A stretch of 64,000 bases of DNA from Methylomonas sp. 11b (GTDB lineage Bacteria > Pseudomonadota > Gammaproteobacteria > Methylococcales > Methylomonadaceae), in NCBI RefSeq assembly GCF_000515215.1, contig NZ_KI911557.1:5327741-5391740 (forward strand), written 5' to 3'. Positions 54,080 to 63,315 of this stretch are shown in pieces. The translations under genes and the position numbers were made by a program. The notes below the pieces were generated by a model, which did no database searches, had not been told where the DNA came from, and worked only from the letters and a program-made list of their open reading frames with translations. The first letter of the stretch is position 1. Every line of letters starts with the position of its first letter.

Positions 54080-56199
54080 AACCCAGTTATCCCATCATGG
54101 AGTCTTCTGCACCGTTGGACGCGCCAAGCGAAACGGTGATTTCCATGCAGTACTTGCTGGTGACACCATTTGCTGCGCTGACTCCTGCTGAGTTACTGGC
54201 ACATTTTCGCCGGCGTGCCGTGGATAATTATTTTCCCTTGCCAGCCGGAAAAGACAAACATATTGCCAGCGCAACGCCGATTCTCAACAACGAATTTACC
54301 CTGAACAACGAAACTCATCGCTTGGGTGATGAGTTTGCTTGGCTGCATAACCCCAGCCCCGATCTGGAATGGCTGATTCTGCTGCACAAATTTTATTACT
54401 CTCGCGATCTGGCGCTGGCTTACGACTATAGCGGCGACGAGCGTTATGCCGATAAATGGGTGGCCTTGGTCAGTTCTTGGATTGAGCAGGTGCCGGACGG
54501 TTTTTTGAATAGCCAGGTGACCGGCCGCCGTTTGCAGCAATGGCTGCTGGCTTATCACTATTTTGTGCCAGGTCGGAACTGTTCGCTTGTGACCGCCGAA
54601 TTTTTGCTGCATTTTTTGGCTTCGATACAGTCGCAGGCAGTGTTCCTCAGCAACCATTTAACGCCGGCAGGTAATCACCGCACTATCGAATTGTCGGCGA
54701 TTTTCACGGTGGCGGTTTTGTTTCCCGAGCTCAGTGCCTCGGCGGAGTTACTGGCGTTTGCCCAACGCGAATTGCTGGACAATTTACGCCAGGATTTTCT
54801 GGCGGACGGCGTGCAAAAGGAACTATCTACCGACTACCACCACACGGTATTGAAGAACTTTCTGCGGGTCCGGGAGCTGGCGAAATTAAACAGGTTGACA
54901 CTGCCCGCGGAGTTCGACGCTTTGATGCGTGAAGCGTTGAAATTTTCCATTTATGCCCACAAGCCGGACGGTTGGCTGCCGGCCATCAATGACGGCGACA
55001 TCAACAGTTATCTGGGATTACTGCGCAAAGCGGAACCTTACTATCCCAGCGACGCACTCAGCTATGTACTTAGCCAGGGAAAAGTTGGCAAGCCGCCAAT
55101 GCAACGTTCGCGTCTATTCGCCGATAGTGGTTACTGCATTCTGCGTAGCGACTGGAAGGAGCAGCCTTATGCAGACGGGCGTTATCTGTTTTTCGACTGC
55201 GGCCAGTTGGGTTTTGGCAGCCACGGCCATTACGACTTATTAAATTTTGAAATGGCCGCTTTCGGCCGCTCTTTAATTGTCGACCCAGGGCGCTACACCT
55301 ATCACGAACATGAAAGCGACGGCATCAATTGGCGACATGCCTTCAAAGGCACTGCGGCGCACAACACCGTCATGGTGGACGGTAAGGATCAGATGGTCTA
55401 CCGATGTCATGAGCCGGTCGGCCCGCAACCAATAGCTTCGGTGTTAAGCTTTGAATCCAACCAGGGTTTTGATTTTGTGCACGGTCGTGCTCTGAGTCCG
55501 CTCTACGAGGTGGATCACCAGCGCAGCATGTTCTTTGCAGAAACCGAATATTGGATTGTCAGCGATGTGTTGCTCGCCACCGACGCGCATCGTTACGAAC
55601 AATTTTTCCATTTGGGACCGGAAGTGCAGGGCCAAACCGCATTACAAGGCCAGGGTATTCGTGCGCCAAACCTGTTGATTGTCCAAGCCAGGCGCGCCGA
55701 GATTGAAATAAGTGTAAAACCCGGCTGGGTGTCGCCGGAATATGGCGTAAAGCAGCCAGCGCCTGTCGTGAGCTTTAGCCAGGAAAGTTCCGGTAGCGGC
55801 TGGTTTCAAACCGTCCTTTATCCCTATAAAGACAGCGCTCCAATTTTGCACGTGGAGACTATACCAGTAACCGGTCTGGGGCAATCCGTGTCCGCCACGC
55901 AGGCTTTGGCGCTGAGTATCATCATTCAAGCAAAGACCACGTGTTACCACGACTACTTTTTCGTCGCCAATCAGTCCTGTTTATCGGAATACCGCTTTGC
56001 CGATGTGACTTGCCGGGCACAAGTCGTGTTTATTCGCCGGGATGCCGAAGGCGGAATCCATAGCGTGAGGGCTTATGCGGCGGAATGGCTGGAAATTGCT
56101 GGACGCACATTACTGGATAGCAGCGGCAATCCGGTTTGCCTGAATTACGCCAATGGCCAGCTGCACATCGACGCCATCTATGGGAGCTTGCCGGCATGA
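54076..56199 (+). CDS. Heparinase II/III-family polysaccharide lyase, second copy
   Basis: The 707-residue paralogue of the preceding product shares the same order of blocks: WLHNPSPDLEWLILLHKFYY, LTPAGNHRTIELSAIF, LSTDYHHTVLKNFLRVRELA, then GSHGHYDLLNFEMAAFGRS, VDPGRYTYHEHES and AAHNTVMVDGKDQ. The candidate catalytic His/Tyr/Asn-region residues are kept in both copies, so both may be active with different chain preferences. It starts at an ATGA overlap with copy one and ends in another with the kinase gene. There is no signal peptide. Confidence 0.88.
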   Translation: MKPSYPIMESSAPLDAPSETVISMQYLLVTPFAALTPAELLAHFRRRAVDNYFPLPAGKDKHIASATPILNNEFTLNNETHRLGDEFAWLHNPSPDLEWLILLHKFYYSRDLALAYDYSGDERYADKWVALVSSWIEQVPDGFLNSQVTGRRLQQWLLAYHYFVPGRNCSLVTAEFLLHFLASIQSQAVFLSNHLTPAGNHRTIELSAIFTVAVLFPELSASAELLAFAQRELLDNLRQDFLADGVQKELSTDYHHTVLKNFLRVRELAKLNRLTLPAEFDALMREALKFSIYAHKPDGWLPAINDGDINSYLGLLRKAEPYYPSDALSYVLSQGKVGKPPMQRSRLFADSGYCILRSDWKEQPYADGRYLFFDCGQLGFGSHGHYDLLNFEMAAFGRSLIVDPGRYTYHEHESDGINWRHAFKGTAAHNTVMVDGKDQMVYRCHEPVGPQPIASVLSFESNQGFDFVHGRALSPLYEVDHQRSMFFAETEYWIVSDVLLATDAHRYEQFFHLGPEVQGQTALQGQGIRAPNLLIVQARRAEIEISVKPGWVSPEYGVKQPAPVVSFSQESSGSGWFQTVLYPYKDSAPILHVETIPVTGLGQSVSATQALALSIIIQAKTTCYHDYFFVANQSCLSEYRFADVTCRAQVVFIRRDAEGGIHSVRAYAAEWLEIAGRTLLDSSGNPVCLNYANGQLHIDAIYGSLPA

Positions 56200-57530
56200 A
56201 CCAAGACCCACATTTCCCGCAAATGGCCGACGCGCTGAATCCGGCGGTGATGGGACCACTACTGGCCTGGTTGCTGGATATGCCCGGCATTAAAACTGGT
56301 CATGTTGAATGTGGCATTGGCGAAAAACGCCATAAGCCAGGGAAAAGTCTGGTGATCGGCTATCGGCTTGATAGCCGACTAGGTCTAAACACCCAATCGC
56401 GGTATGTGACCGGCTGCCTATGTCCGCCGGACTCGGCGAGCCGGGAGTTTGAATTGGAACGCAGCAAACGGCCGGATCTGGCGGCAAGGGCGCTAACGGT
56501 TTTGCACGAGCCGGCGATGCTGGTTTGGGCATTTCCTTATGATAGAAAGCTGATTCATTTGCCAGCCCTGTTAGATGAGGCGTTTATCCAAACCTGGCTT
56601 GGTGCGCATGATCTAGCTGGGTATGAGCGGGTTCAGGCGGTCGAATCCGAAGTTTTGCATTATCTGGCTGAGCGTTCCTGCATGATCCGCTACCGTGTGG
56701 CGTTGGTCGGATCAGATGACCACCGCTTGCTGTACGCGAAGAACTACGCCGACGATAGCGGCCGCGACGTGTTCGCGGTGATGCGGCAATTGTGCAGCCA
56801 ATTCCCCTGGGGCGCCAAAGCTCTGGCCTACGACGCTGAAACCCGCACGCTCTGGCAGTCGCCTGTCCCAGGCACGACATTGTGCTGGGCCGATTTGCAA
56901 GCTGCCGAGGGCCGGGCATTATCCGGGCGAATCGGCCAGTGTGTGGCGGCGTTTCATGCCTGCGAAATCGACACCTCAAAACGTTTCAGCCAAAGCGATG
57001 TTTCCGAAGGCCTCCTGGCAACCGTTAGGCTCGCCGAACAATCCCGCCTGGAAACCGCAAAACTTATCGAACGATTGGTAGACGGCTTGTTGGCGCAAGC
57101 ACCTAATCTCCCGGAATCGGCCCTGACGACGATTCACCACGATCTGAAACTGAATAACTTTTTAGTAAATGGCGACAATCTGGGGTTGATCGACATGGAT
57201 TGCGTCTGCCTGGGCGACCCGATAGTCGATTTGGCTAGTCTGATCGCCAATTTTTATCTGCACGGCCTGCGCGAAGGCGACGCTATCGAGCAGGTACACC
57301 TGCTAGTGAATCAACTGGTTAGTACTTACCGGACGCATAGCGTCCTTGCTATTTCATTGTCTGCCTTGCGTTGGCAAGTGGCGGCGGCGCTGATTCACGA
57401 AGTCACTCGCCGCAGCTTGCGGCAAATGGATGAGTTACGTATCGCGCATATAGAAAGTTATTTAGGGCTTGCCGCTAGTTACCTGGCGCGCAGTCAACAG
57501 CCAACAGGGGGCAACGATGCACTCGTTTGA
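56196..57530 (+). CDS. Aminoglycoside-phosphotransferase-fold kinase
   Basis: The start at 56196 (MNQDPHFPQMADALNPAVMG) overlaps the lyase stop. The 444-residue protein has an APH/choline-kinase fold. The Brenner catalytic loop is IHHDLKLNNFLV (His, Asp and Asn present) and the metal-binding segment is LIDMDCVCLGDPIVDLASLI. Substrates of this fold are small hydroxylated molecules, so a sugar or carrier kinase is likely rather than a drug-resistance enzyme. It is the first of two such kinases in the operon, separated by a histidine phosphatase. The exact substrate is unknown. Confidence 0.85.
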   Translation: MNQDPHFPQMADALNPAVMGPLLAWLLDMPGIKTGHVECGIGEKRHKPGKSLVIGYRLDSRLGLNTQSRYVTGCLCPPDSASREFELERSKRPDLAARALTVLHEPAMLVWAFPYDRKLIHLPALLDEAFIQTWLGAHDLAGYERVQAVESEVLHYLAERSCMIRYRVALVGSDDHRLLYAKNYADDSGRDVFAVMRQLCSQFPWGAKALAYDAETRTLWQSPVPGTTLCWADLQAAEGRALSGRIGQCVAAFHACEIDTSKRFSQSDVSEGLLATVRLAEQSRLETAKLIERLVDGLLAQAPNLPESALTTIHHDLKLNNFLVNGDNLGLIDMDCVCLGDPIVDLASLIANFYLHGLREGDAIEQVHLLVNQLVSTYRTHSVLAISLSALRWQVAAALIHEVTRRSLRQMDELRIAHIESYLGLAASYLARSQQPTGGNDALV

Positions 57531-58161
57531 TCGGCCCTTACGCATATATTTAGCCAGGCACGGCCAAAGCGAGCTGAATCTTCAAAAACGCATCTCCGGC
57601 CAGGCCGACGCCAGTCTGGCGGCCAAAGGTCTGGAGCAAGCCCAGGCGTTGGCTGATGTATTGAAACAGGAAACCTTGAGCGCGATTTATAGCAGCAGCC
57701 TGACCCGCGCGATACAGACAGCCAGCCCCACGGCCACCATGCACAGATTATCCATTCAGAAGTTGGACGACTTGCGGGAAATTGGTTTAGGCATTTTAGA
57801 AGGTCGCCATGTCGATAAGCGCGACCCCGAAGCCTGCCGGTTGTGGGCCGCTCGAGAACTTGACAAACAAGGCTTTAGCGTACCGGGCTCCGAAGGCTAT
57901 TTGGCTTTTACGGCTCGGGTTCTGGGCTGTTTGGATTCGCTCCTGAGCAATAGTCGCGGGGCGATTCTGCTCGTTGGTCATCGCAACACCAACGAAGTGA
58001 TACTGGCCCGGTTGTTGGCTAACGATTTTTCCTGCGCAGCCGAGATCAATGTCAAAAACAAATACTTGTACGTTATCGATTTGGCGGCCCGGCCCGAAGT
58101 CATGACCATTCGTTTAGGCGGCGAACATCACGGCCAACAATATCCGGGGCTGAGAACATGA
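57517..58161 (+). CDS. Histidine phosphatase superfamily (phosphoglycerate-mutase-like) protein
   Basis: The start at 57517 (MHSFDRPLRIYLARHGQSE) follows an AGGGGG ribosome-binding site inside the end of the kinase gene. The 214-residue protein has the phospho-His motif LARHGQSELNLQKRISG, the second active-site His in LVGHRNTNEVILARLL and the acid residue region REIGLGILEG. It should remove phosphate from a small molecule. Placement between two APH-fold kinases suggests it acts on the same sugar-phosphate pool, perhaps as a cobC/GpmB-like phosphatase (inference). It ends in an ATGA overlap with the next gene. Confidence 0.9.
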   Translation: MHSFDRPLRIYLARHGQSELNLQKRISGQADASLAAKGLEQAQALADVLKQETLSAIYSSSLTRAIQTASPTATMHRLSIQKLDDLREIGLGILEGRHVDKRDPEACRLWAARELDKQGFSVPGSEGYLAFTARVLGCLDSLLSNSRGAILLVGHRNTNEVILARLLANDFSCAAEINVKNKYLYVIDLAARPEVMTIRLGGEHHGQQYPGLRT

Positions 58162-59441
58162 GCAATCCACTGGACCAATTTGCGCCCCTACTGGATTCGG
58201 AATTGATGGCCTCGGCGCTGCAACGGCATTTGCCCGAATGCCTGGCAGGCGACTGGCAGGTGACGGGCTGTGAAATTCAACATCCGCGTTACAAAACTTA
58301 TCGGCTTGCTGAAAACCTTGAGCGTTCGTTTTTGGCACTGGTCTACCACTTGCGTGGCCGGCAATTGCCATCATCCATTGCCGATCAGCGTATCTTTTAC
58401 GCCCGGGCCTACTTAGGCCAGCGCAGCCATCAGGCATTTGCCCAAGCCCAAGCCAGCGGTGAAAATGCGATTCATCTGGCGGAACTGGGCATGGTCGGCT
58501 GGCGCTTTCCGAACGATCCGGCTATGCCCTGGTTGGCGCGACTGATGGATAGCGGGCAGATTCCCGAGTTGGGTCAACCGCTATTGTCGGCTATCGAAAT
58601 CGTCAATTACCGGCCGGAAATCCGTTGCACGGCGCGATACCGATTCGCTGCCTGCGAAGCTCAATCGGCGCGGGTGGTTTACGGTAAAACTTACGCCGAT
58701 GAGCGTGGGCGGACGGTTTACGACAATCTGCATGTACTGCAAAAGCAATCCCAGTCAGACGCATCCTTTATCATGCCTGCAGCCTTGGCGTATACCGCCG
58801 ACCACCATACTTTATGGTTGGAAGGCTTGCATGGCCAAGCTTTGGCGGAGCTGGATTTCGTCGCCGGTGTTGCAGACAAAATCCCGGCAATAGCCAATGC
58901 ACTTGTCGCATTTCACCAACTCACGCCACCGTCGCTGCCCGTAGTTACCTCGCAGCAACAGCTGCAAGAATGGCACAAGAAAGCGGATAAATTGAGCCAC
59001 GCCTATCCCGCCATCCAGTCGGCGCTGACTTCGTTACTTGCCGAATTGCGCCAAAATCGCCCGGTGTTTGAAATACTGGGTTTGATTCACGGCGACTTTC
59101 ATATCGATCAATTGCTGGTTTTGCCGAACGGCAGTTTAGCGCTCTTCGATTATGACGAATTAGCCCTTGGCGACCCGTTGCAGGATTTGGCTAATTTCGC
59201 GGCGGATTTATACAACTATCCCTATTCCATTACTGCGATAGACCGACTGGTCCAGCAGCTGTTTGCCGCCTATGCGTCTTTCTACCGAAGTCAAATCGAT
59301 TCACAGCGTTTTGCCTGGCACCTGCGCGGGCAATTACTGACCCGCGCTTACCGCGCCTTCATCCAGCAAAAATCGGCAACCCAGCAACGGGTTGCCGATT
59401 TTATTGCCCTGGCTTTGCGTCCCTGGCCGCTGGCCGGCTGA
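58158..59441 (+). CDS. Second APH-fold kinase (maltokinase-like active site)
   Basis: The 427-residue protein shares fold and block order with the product of 56196 but is only distantly similar. Its catalytic loop is IHGDFHIDQLLVLP, with Gln where the other kinase has Asn. This HGDxHxxQ form is usual in maltokinase-type enzymes. The metal segment is LFDYDELALGDPLQDLANF. A Tyr/Arg-rich N-terminal region (IFYARAYLGQRSHQ; VYGKTYADERGRTVYDNL) is the ATP-grasping lobe. It is probably a sugar-1-kinase or similar acting on a building block of the polymer (inference). Confidence 0.85.
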   Translation: MSNPLDQFAPLLDSELMASALQRHLPECLAGDWQVTGCEIQHPRYKTYRLAENLERSFLALVYHLRGRQLPSSIADQRIFYARAYLGQRSHQAFAQAQASGENAIHLAELGMVGWRFPNDPAMPWLARLMDSGQIPELGQPLLSAIEIVNYRPEIRCTARYRFAACEAQSARVVYGKTYADERGRTVYDNLHVLQKQSQSDASFIMPAALAYTADHHTLWLEGLHGQALAELDFVAGVADKIPAIANALVAFHQLTPPSLPVVTSQQQLQEWHKKADKLSHAYPAIQSALTSLLAELRQNRPVFEILGLIHGDFHIDQLLVLPNGSLALFDYDELALGDPLQDLANFAADLYNYPYSITAIDRLVQQLFAAYASFYRSQIDSQRFAWHLRGQLLTRAYRAFIQQKSATQQRVADFIALALRPWPLAG

Positions 59442-59461
59442 ATTCATCAGGAAAACCGCTT

Positions 59462-61264
59462 ATGACCAAGCAAATTCAACCAACAAGCCGCTTCAAGCAG
59501 ATAGTTTTTGCACATCTGCGCCGGGTGCGAGGCAGTATTTTTGCCGCTATTGTCTGTATTTTAGGTTCCACGCTAACCAGCCTGATCGTGCCCTGGCCGC
59601 TGAAGCTGATTTTCGACCATGTGTTACTTAATCATCCGCTGCCCGCACATCTGGCGCCCGCGCAACCGTTTCTGCATGGCGGTAGCGAGCAAGCGTTGTG
59701 GATACTTTGCGGCAGCATGGTGGTGATTGCGTTATTCAAAGGCGTGTTTTCCTACTACCAGCTGTTTCTGACCTCACGCATCGGCTATTTGCTGGTCTAC
59801 ACCTTGCGCAGCGAGTTGTTCGACCATCTGCAACGCCTGTCGCTGGCATTTCACAGCAGCACGCCATCCGGGGAGTTGCTTAACAAACTCACCAGCGATA
59901 CCAACACCTTAAAGGATGTTTATGCCGATTCGGCCTTGACCTTTACCACCCACGTGCTGACCGTGTTGGGCATGTTTGCGATCATGTTTAGTCTGAGCGC
60001 GAAGCTGAGTTTGATTGTACTGGCCAGTTTCCCGGTGCTGTGCCTGGCGATTGTGATGATTTATAGCCGGGTCAAACGCTCGGCGCGCAAACAACGCCAT
60101 AACGAAGGGCGCTTGGCATCGCGGGTCAGCGAACTGTTGAACGCCGTGCCCCTGGTGCAAACCTACGGCATGGAAGATGTCGAACGCGAGCGCTTTGATG
60201 TGGAAAGCAGTCAATCGATGACCGAAAGCGTCCGCACCGCGCGCATCGAGGCCGGGGCGACCCGGATGATCGAAATCATCAGCGCAGTGGGTACCGGCAT
60301 CGTGGTGTTGTTCGGCTGCCTGCAAGTGTTTGCCGGGGTACTAACCCCGGGCGACGTGCTGGTGTTTAGCTCGTATATCGCCCAGATGTATCAACCGATT
60401 CGGCAAATTACCCGCTTGTCAACGCGCTTTTCCAAGGCCAGCGTCAGTATCGAACGCATCAGCGAAATCCTCGATACCGAGCCGGATATCCAAGATCCGC
60501 CTGATGCGGTGGTACCTAAAGGTCTGCGCGGCGAAATCGAGTTCAGCAACGTATCCTTCGGCTATCCGACCGGCAAACCCATCCTACGGGATATTTCCTT
60601 TCATATTCAACCCGGAGAACGGGTGGCCTTAGTCGGCGCCTCCGGGGCCGGCAAATCGACCATCGCCCGCTTACTGATCCGGCTTTACGATCCGCAGCAG
60701 GGCAGGGTGAGGATCGACGGGATCGAGGTCGGACGCTACCAACGCGCCGGCTTACGCCGGGAGATCGGCGTGGTGTTGCAGGATTCGATTCTGTTCGGCA
60801 CCAGCATTCGCGAGAACATTGGTTACGGCAGCCCGGACGCGACGATCGAAGACATTGAAGCGGCCGCTACTATGGTGCACGCCGACGAATTCATCCGCAA
60901 TCTGCCGGATGGTTACGACACGGTATTAGGCGAAAGCGGCGGTAATCTATCCGGCGGCCAACGCCAACGGCTATGCCTGGCGCGGGCCTTGTTGCGCAAA
61001 TCCTCGATTCTGATTCTGGACGAGCCGACTTCTGCGGTGGATGCCCAGTCGCAAGCCTTGATTCGCGATGCTATCGACAATCTACATGGCGGTAAAACCG
61101 TGCTGGTGATTGCCCATCAGTTTCACACCATCCGTAATTTCGACCGGATTTTAGTGCTCAAGCAAGGCGAGATTATCGAGCAAGGCAGCCACGAGGCCTT
61201 GATGCAGATGGGCGGCCATTATCACGAACTGTATAAACTCCAACACGGGTTGCGTGCCGCATGA
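59462..61264 (+). CDS. ABC exporter, fused permease-ATPase (MsbA type)
   Basis: The 600-residue half transporter has a six-helix exporter domain (about 15-320) and an ATPase with Walker A GASGAGKSTIARLLIRLYDP, Q-loop, signature LSGGQRQRLCLARALL, Walker B ILILDEPTSAVDAQS and H-loop VIAHQFHT. It probably exports the polymer, a lipid-linked repeat unit or an oligosaccharide across the inner membrane, since the neighbours are glycosyltransferases and an outer-membrane alginate-export porin. It is preceded by an AGGAAA ribosome-binding site and overlaps the next gene in ATGA. Confidence 0.93.
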   Translation: MTKQIQPTSRFKQIVFAHLRRVRGSIFAAIVCILGSTLTSLIVPWPLKLIFDHVLLNHPLPAHLAPAQPFLHGGSEQALWILCGSMVVIALFKGVFSYYQLFLTSRIGYLLVYTLRSELFDHLQRLSLAFHSSTPSGELLNKLTSDTNTLKDVYADSALTFTTHVLTVLGMFAIMFSLSAKLSLIVLASFPVLCLAIVMIYSRVKRSARKQRHNEGRLASRVSELLNAVPLVQTYGMEDVERERFDVESSQSMTESVRTARIEAGATRMIEIISAVGTGIVVLFGCLQVFAGVLTPGDVLVFSSYIAQMYQPIRQITRLSTRFSKASVSIERISEILDTEPDIQDPPDAVVPKGLRGEIEFSNVSFGYPTGKPILRDISFHIQPGERVALVGASGAGKSTIARLLIRLYDPQQGRVRIDGIEVGRYQRAGLRREIGVVLQDSILFGTSIRENIGYGSPDATIEDIEAAATMVHADEFIRNLPDGYDTVLGESGGNLSGGQRQRLCLARALLRKSSILILDEPTSAVDAQSQALIRDAIDNLHGGKTVLVIAHQFHTIRNFDRILVLKQGEIIEQGSHEALMQMGGHYHELYKLQHGLRAA

Positions 61265-62472
61265 ACCAACATAAACCGCGATTACTCTTGTATTGCCAAC
61301 ACTCGCTGGGCATGGGCCATTGGGTCAGAGCCATGACCTTAGCCAATGCCTTGAGCCGCGAATTTCGGGTGACCTTCCTGAACGGCGGCCGCGCACCGGA
61401 TCATCAGGCTGCCGTTACCGATCTGGATATGCTGAATCTGCCGCCGCTAGGCATGGGTGAAGATCATCAGCTGTATAGCCAGGATGAGCGTTACAACGTC
61501 AACGAAGCCTTGGCGATGCGCCGGCAATTGATACTGGATACCTATGCGTTACTCAGACCAGAAGTGGTGTTGATCGAATTGTTCCCGTTCGGCCGCAAGA
61601 AATTGGCCAGCGAGTTGTTGCCGCTCTTGAAAGCCGCGCGCCGCGACAAGTATGCCCGGCCCCTGGTGCTATGCAGTCTGCGCGACATCATGGTTAACGC
61701 CCGTAAAGACCAAAGCCGGCACGACGAACGGGCGCGCTGGATAACGGATCGCTATTTCGACGGACTGTTGGTACACGCGGACCCTAGGTTTGCCCGATTG
61801 GAAGACAGTTTTAAGCCTCGCCATCCGTTGAAAACGCCCCTACTTTACACGGGTTTTGTCGGACCGCGTCGCACCACGACAGCGATAAAACCGCCCCGCC
61901 TTGGGGTGTTGGTATCGGCTGGCGGTGGTATGGTCGGCGCATCCTTGTTTCAAGCGGCGGTTCAGGCACATGCCGTCAATTGGGCAAGTGAAAGATTGCC
62001 GATGACCATCGTCGCCGGACCGTTTTTGCCGGAAGCCGATTGGCAGGCGTTATCGGTGCAAGTCGAAGGCAGGAAAGGTCTCACGCTGCTGCGTTCGGTG
62101 CCGGCTATGCAGCCTTTGCTGGAGGCGCACAGTGTGTCGGTAAGTCAATGCGGCTACAACACGGTGATGGACATCCTCGAATCCCGCACGCCGGCTTTGG
62201 TCGTGCCGTTTCTGCGCGGTCAGGAAGACGAACAAACTCAGCGGGCGGAAAAATTGGCGCAATTGGGTTTGGTGAAGGTAATGAATCCGGCGGAATTGAC
62301 TGGTCAGCACCTGGCGGAAGAGATTTTGCAATTGCGGGATTTTTCGCCCAATCCAGCCGGCCTGGATTTGGCCGGTGCTGACAATACCGTGTGCTTGATT
62401 CAACAATTACTTGGCGGCAAATCGGATTCGAGCGGTCAATCGCTAGTACAGGAGTGCGCCCATGCTTGCTGA
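61261..62472 (+). CDS. MurG/GT28-like glycosyltransferase, second copy
   Basis: The 403-residue GT-B protein has an N-terminal block LLLYCQHSLGMGHWVRAMTL and a C-terminal nucleotide-sugar block SQCGYNTVMDILESRTPALV, with PFLRGQEDEQTQRAEKLAQL. These parallel the blocks of the gene at 49429 (SHDTFGLGNIRRM; SMGGYNSTCEL), so the two are divergent paralogues that bracket the operon. It presumably transfers a different sugar to the same carrier. It overlaps both neighbours by a few bases. Confidence 0.87.
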   Translation: MNQHKPRLLLYCQHSLGMGHWVRAMTLANALSREFRVTFLNGGRAPDHQAAVTDLDMLNLPPLGMGEDHQLYSQDERYNVNEALAMRRQLILDTYALLRPEVVLIELFPFGRKKLASELLPLLKAARRDKYARPLVLCSLRDIMVNARKDQSRHDERARWITDRYFDGLLVHADPRFARLEDSFKPRHPLKTPLLYTGFVGPRRTTTAIKPPRLGVLVSAGGGMVGASLFQAAVQAHAVNWASERLPMTIVAGPFLPEADWQALSVQVEGRKGLTLLRSVPAMQPLLEAHSVSVSQCGYNTVMDILESRTPALVVPFLRGQEDEQTQRAEKLAQLGLVKVMNPAELTGQHLAEEILQLRDFSPNPAGLDLAGADNTVCLIQQLLGGKSDSSGQSLVQECAHAC

Positions 62473-63301
62473 TTGGCTTACACCGGTCCGAGCGGCATTG
62501 GATGCCCGAGATCAAGCCATAGAGATTTTCTTTCGCGACGACGACGCCGGCTGGGATGATGGGCGGCTCTATGCATTGCTGGATTGCTTTCGAGATTGCA
62601 ATGTACCCATCGATCTTGCAGTGATTCCCGATGCGCTAAGTCCGTCACTTGCTGGCTCGTTACTGGGACGTTGGCGGCGAAACCCATTTCTGTTGGGCTT
62701 ACATCAACATGGATACAGCCACAACAACCATGAAACCCAAGGCCGCAAATGCGAATTTGGCATCAGCCGCAGCGAAGAGCAACAATTTAAGGATTTGTCG
62801 GTTGGTAAACAGCAGCTTGAGTGCTTGTTCGGGTCGGCACTGGACAGGATTTTCACGCCGCCCTGGAATCGTTGTAGCCAGTCCACGGCCGACAGTTTGC
62901 TTAAACTGGGTTTTCAAGCCCTGTCGCGCAACCGCAGCGCGGCGCCACTCCATATCGGGGCATTGCGGGAAATTCCGGTAGCTATCGACTGGTGCGGGAT
63001 CAGAATCAAATCCGCGCAACCCTGGCTTGCGCTGGGCCAAGCCGTTGCTGATGTGTTGTATCCAGAGTATCCGGCCCCCCTGGGCATTATGCTGCACCAC
63101 GCAGTGATGGGGGTAGACGACCTTGAGCATCTGCAAGCCTTATTGCAACTATTGCGTGAACATCCCACTACACACTGCCGCTTGATGCGCGAATTTTTAT
63201 GCGAGCCAAAAGCGGTTGATGCACCGGCGTCTGCGTTTCCGCTCGAGCCCCAAGCTGTGCTGACCGCTATGCAGTCATACCTCCTAACCAAACCACTCTG
63301 A
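62462..63301 (+). CDS. Polysaccharide deacetylase-family protein
   Basis: The 279-residue protein has the NodB-like metal site: Asp pair in IFFRDDDAGWDDGRLY and His residues in LGLHQHGYSHNNHETQG, then FTPPWNRCSQSTADSLL as the conserved Pro/Arg segment. No signal peptide is visible, so it may act on a cytosolic precursor. It would remove N- or O-acetyl groups from a sugar in the polymer or its lipid-linked precursor. Deacetylation is common for biofilm polysaccharides such as PNAG and Pel. It starts 11 bases inside the previous gene. Confidence 0.88.
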   Translation: MLADWLTPVRAALDARDQAIEIFFRDDDAGWDDGRLYALLDCFRDCNVPIDLAVIPDALSPSLAGSLLGRWRRNPFLLGLHQHGYSHNNHETQGRKCEFGISRSEEQQFKDLSVGKQQLECLFGSALDRIFTPPWNRCSQSTADSLLKLGFQALSRNRSAAPLHIGALREIPVAIDWCGIRIKSAQPWLALGQAVADVLYPEYPAPLGIMLHHAVMGVDDLEHLQALLQLLREHPTTHCRLMREFLCEPKAVDAPASAFPLEPQAVLTAMQSYLLTKPL

Positions 63302-63315
63302 TTGGCCTTTCGTTC

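Noticed and set aside
56196..59441. Aminoglycoside resistance enzymes
   Set aside because: Only the kinase fold is shared; the genes overlap polysaccharide genes and lack resistance context.
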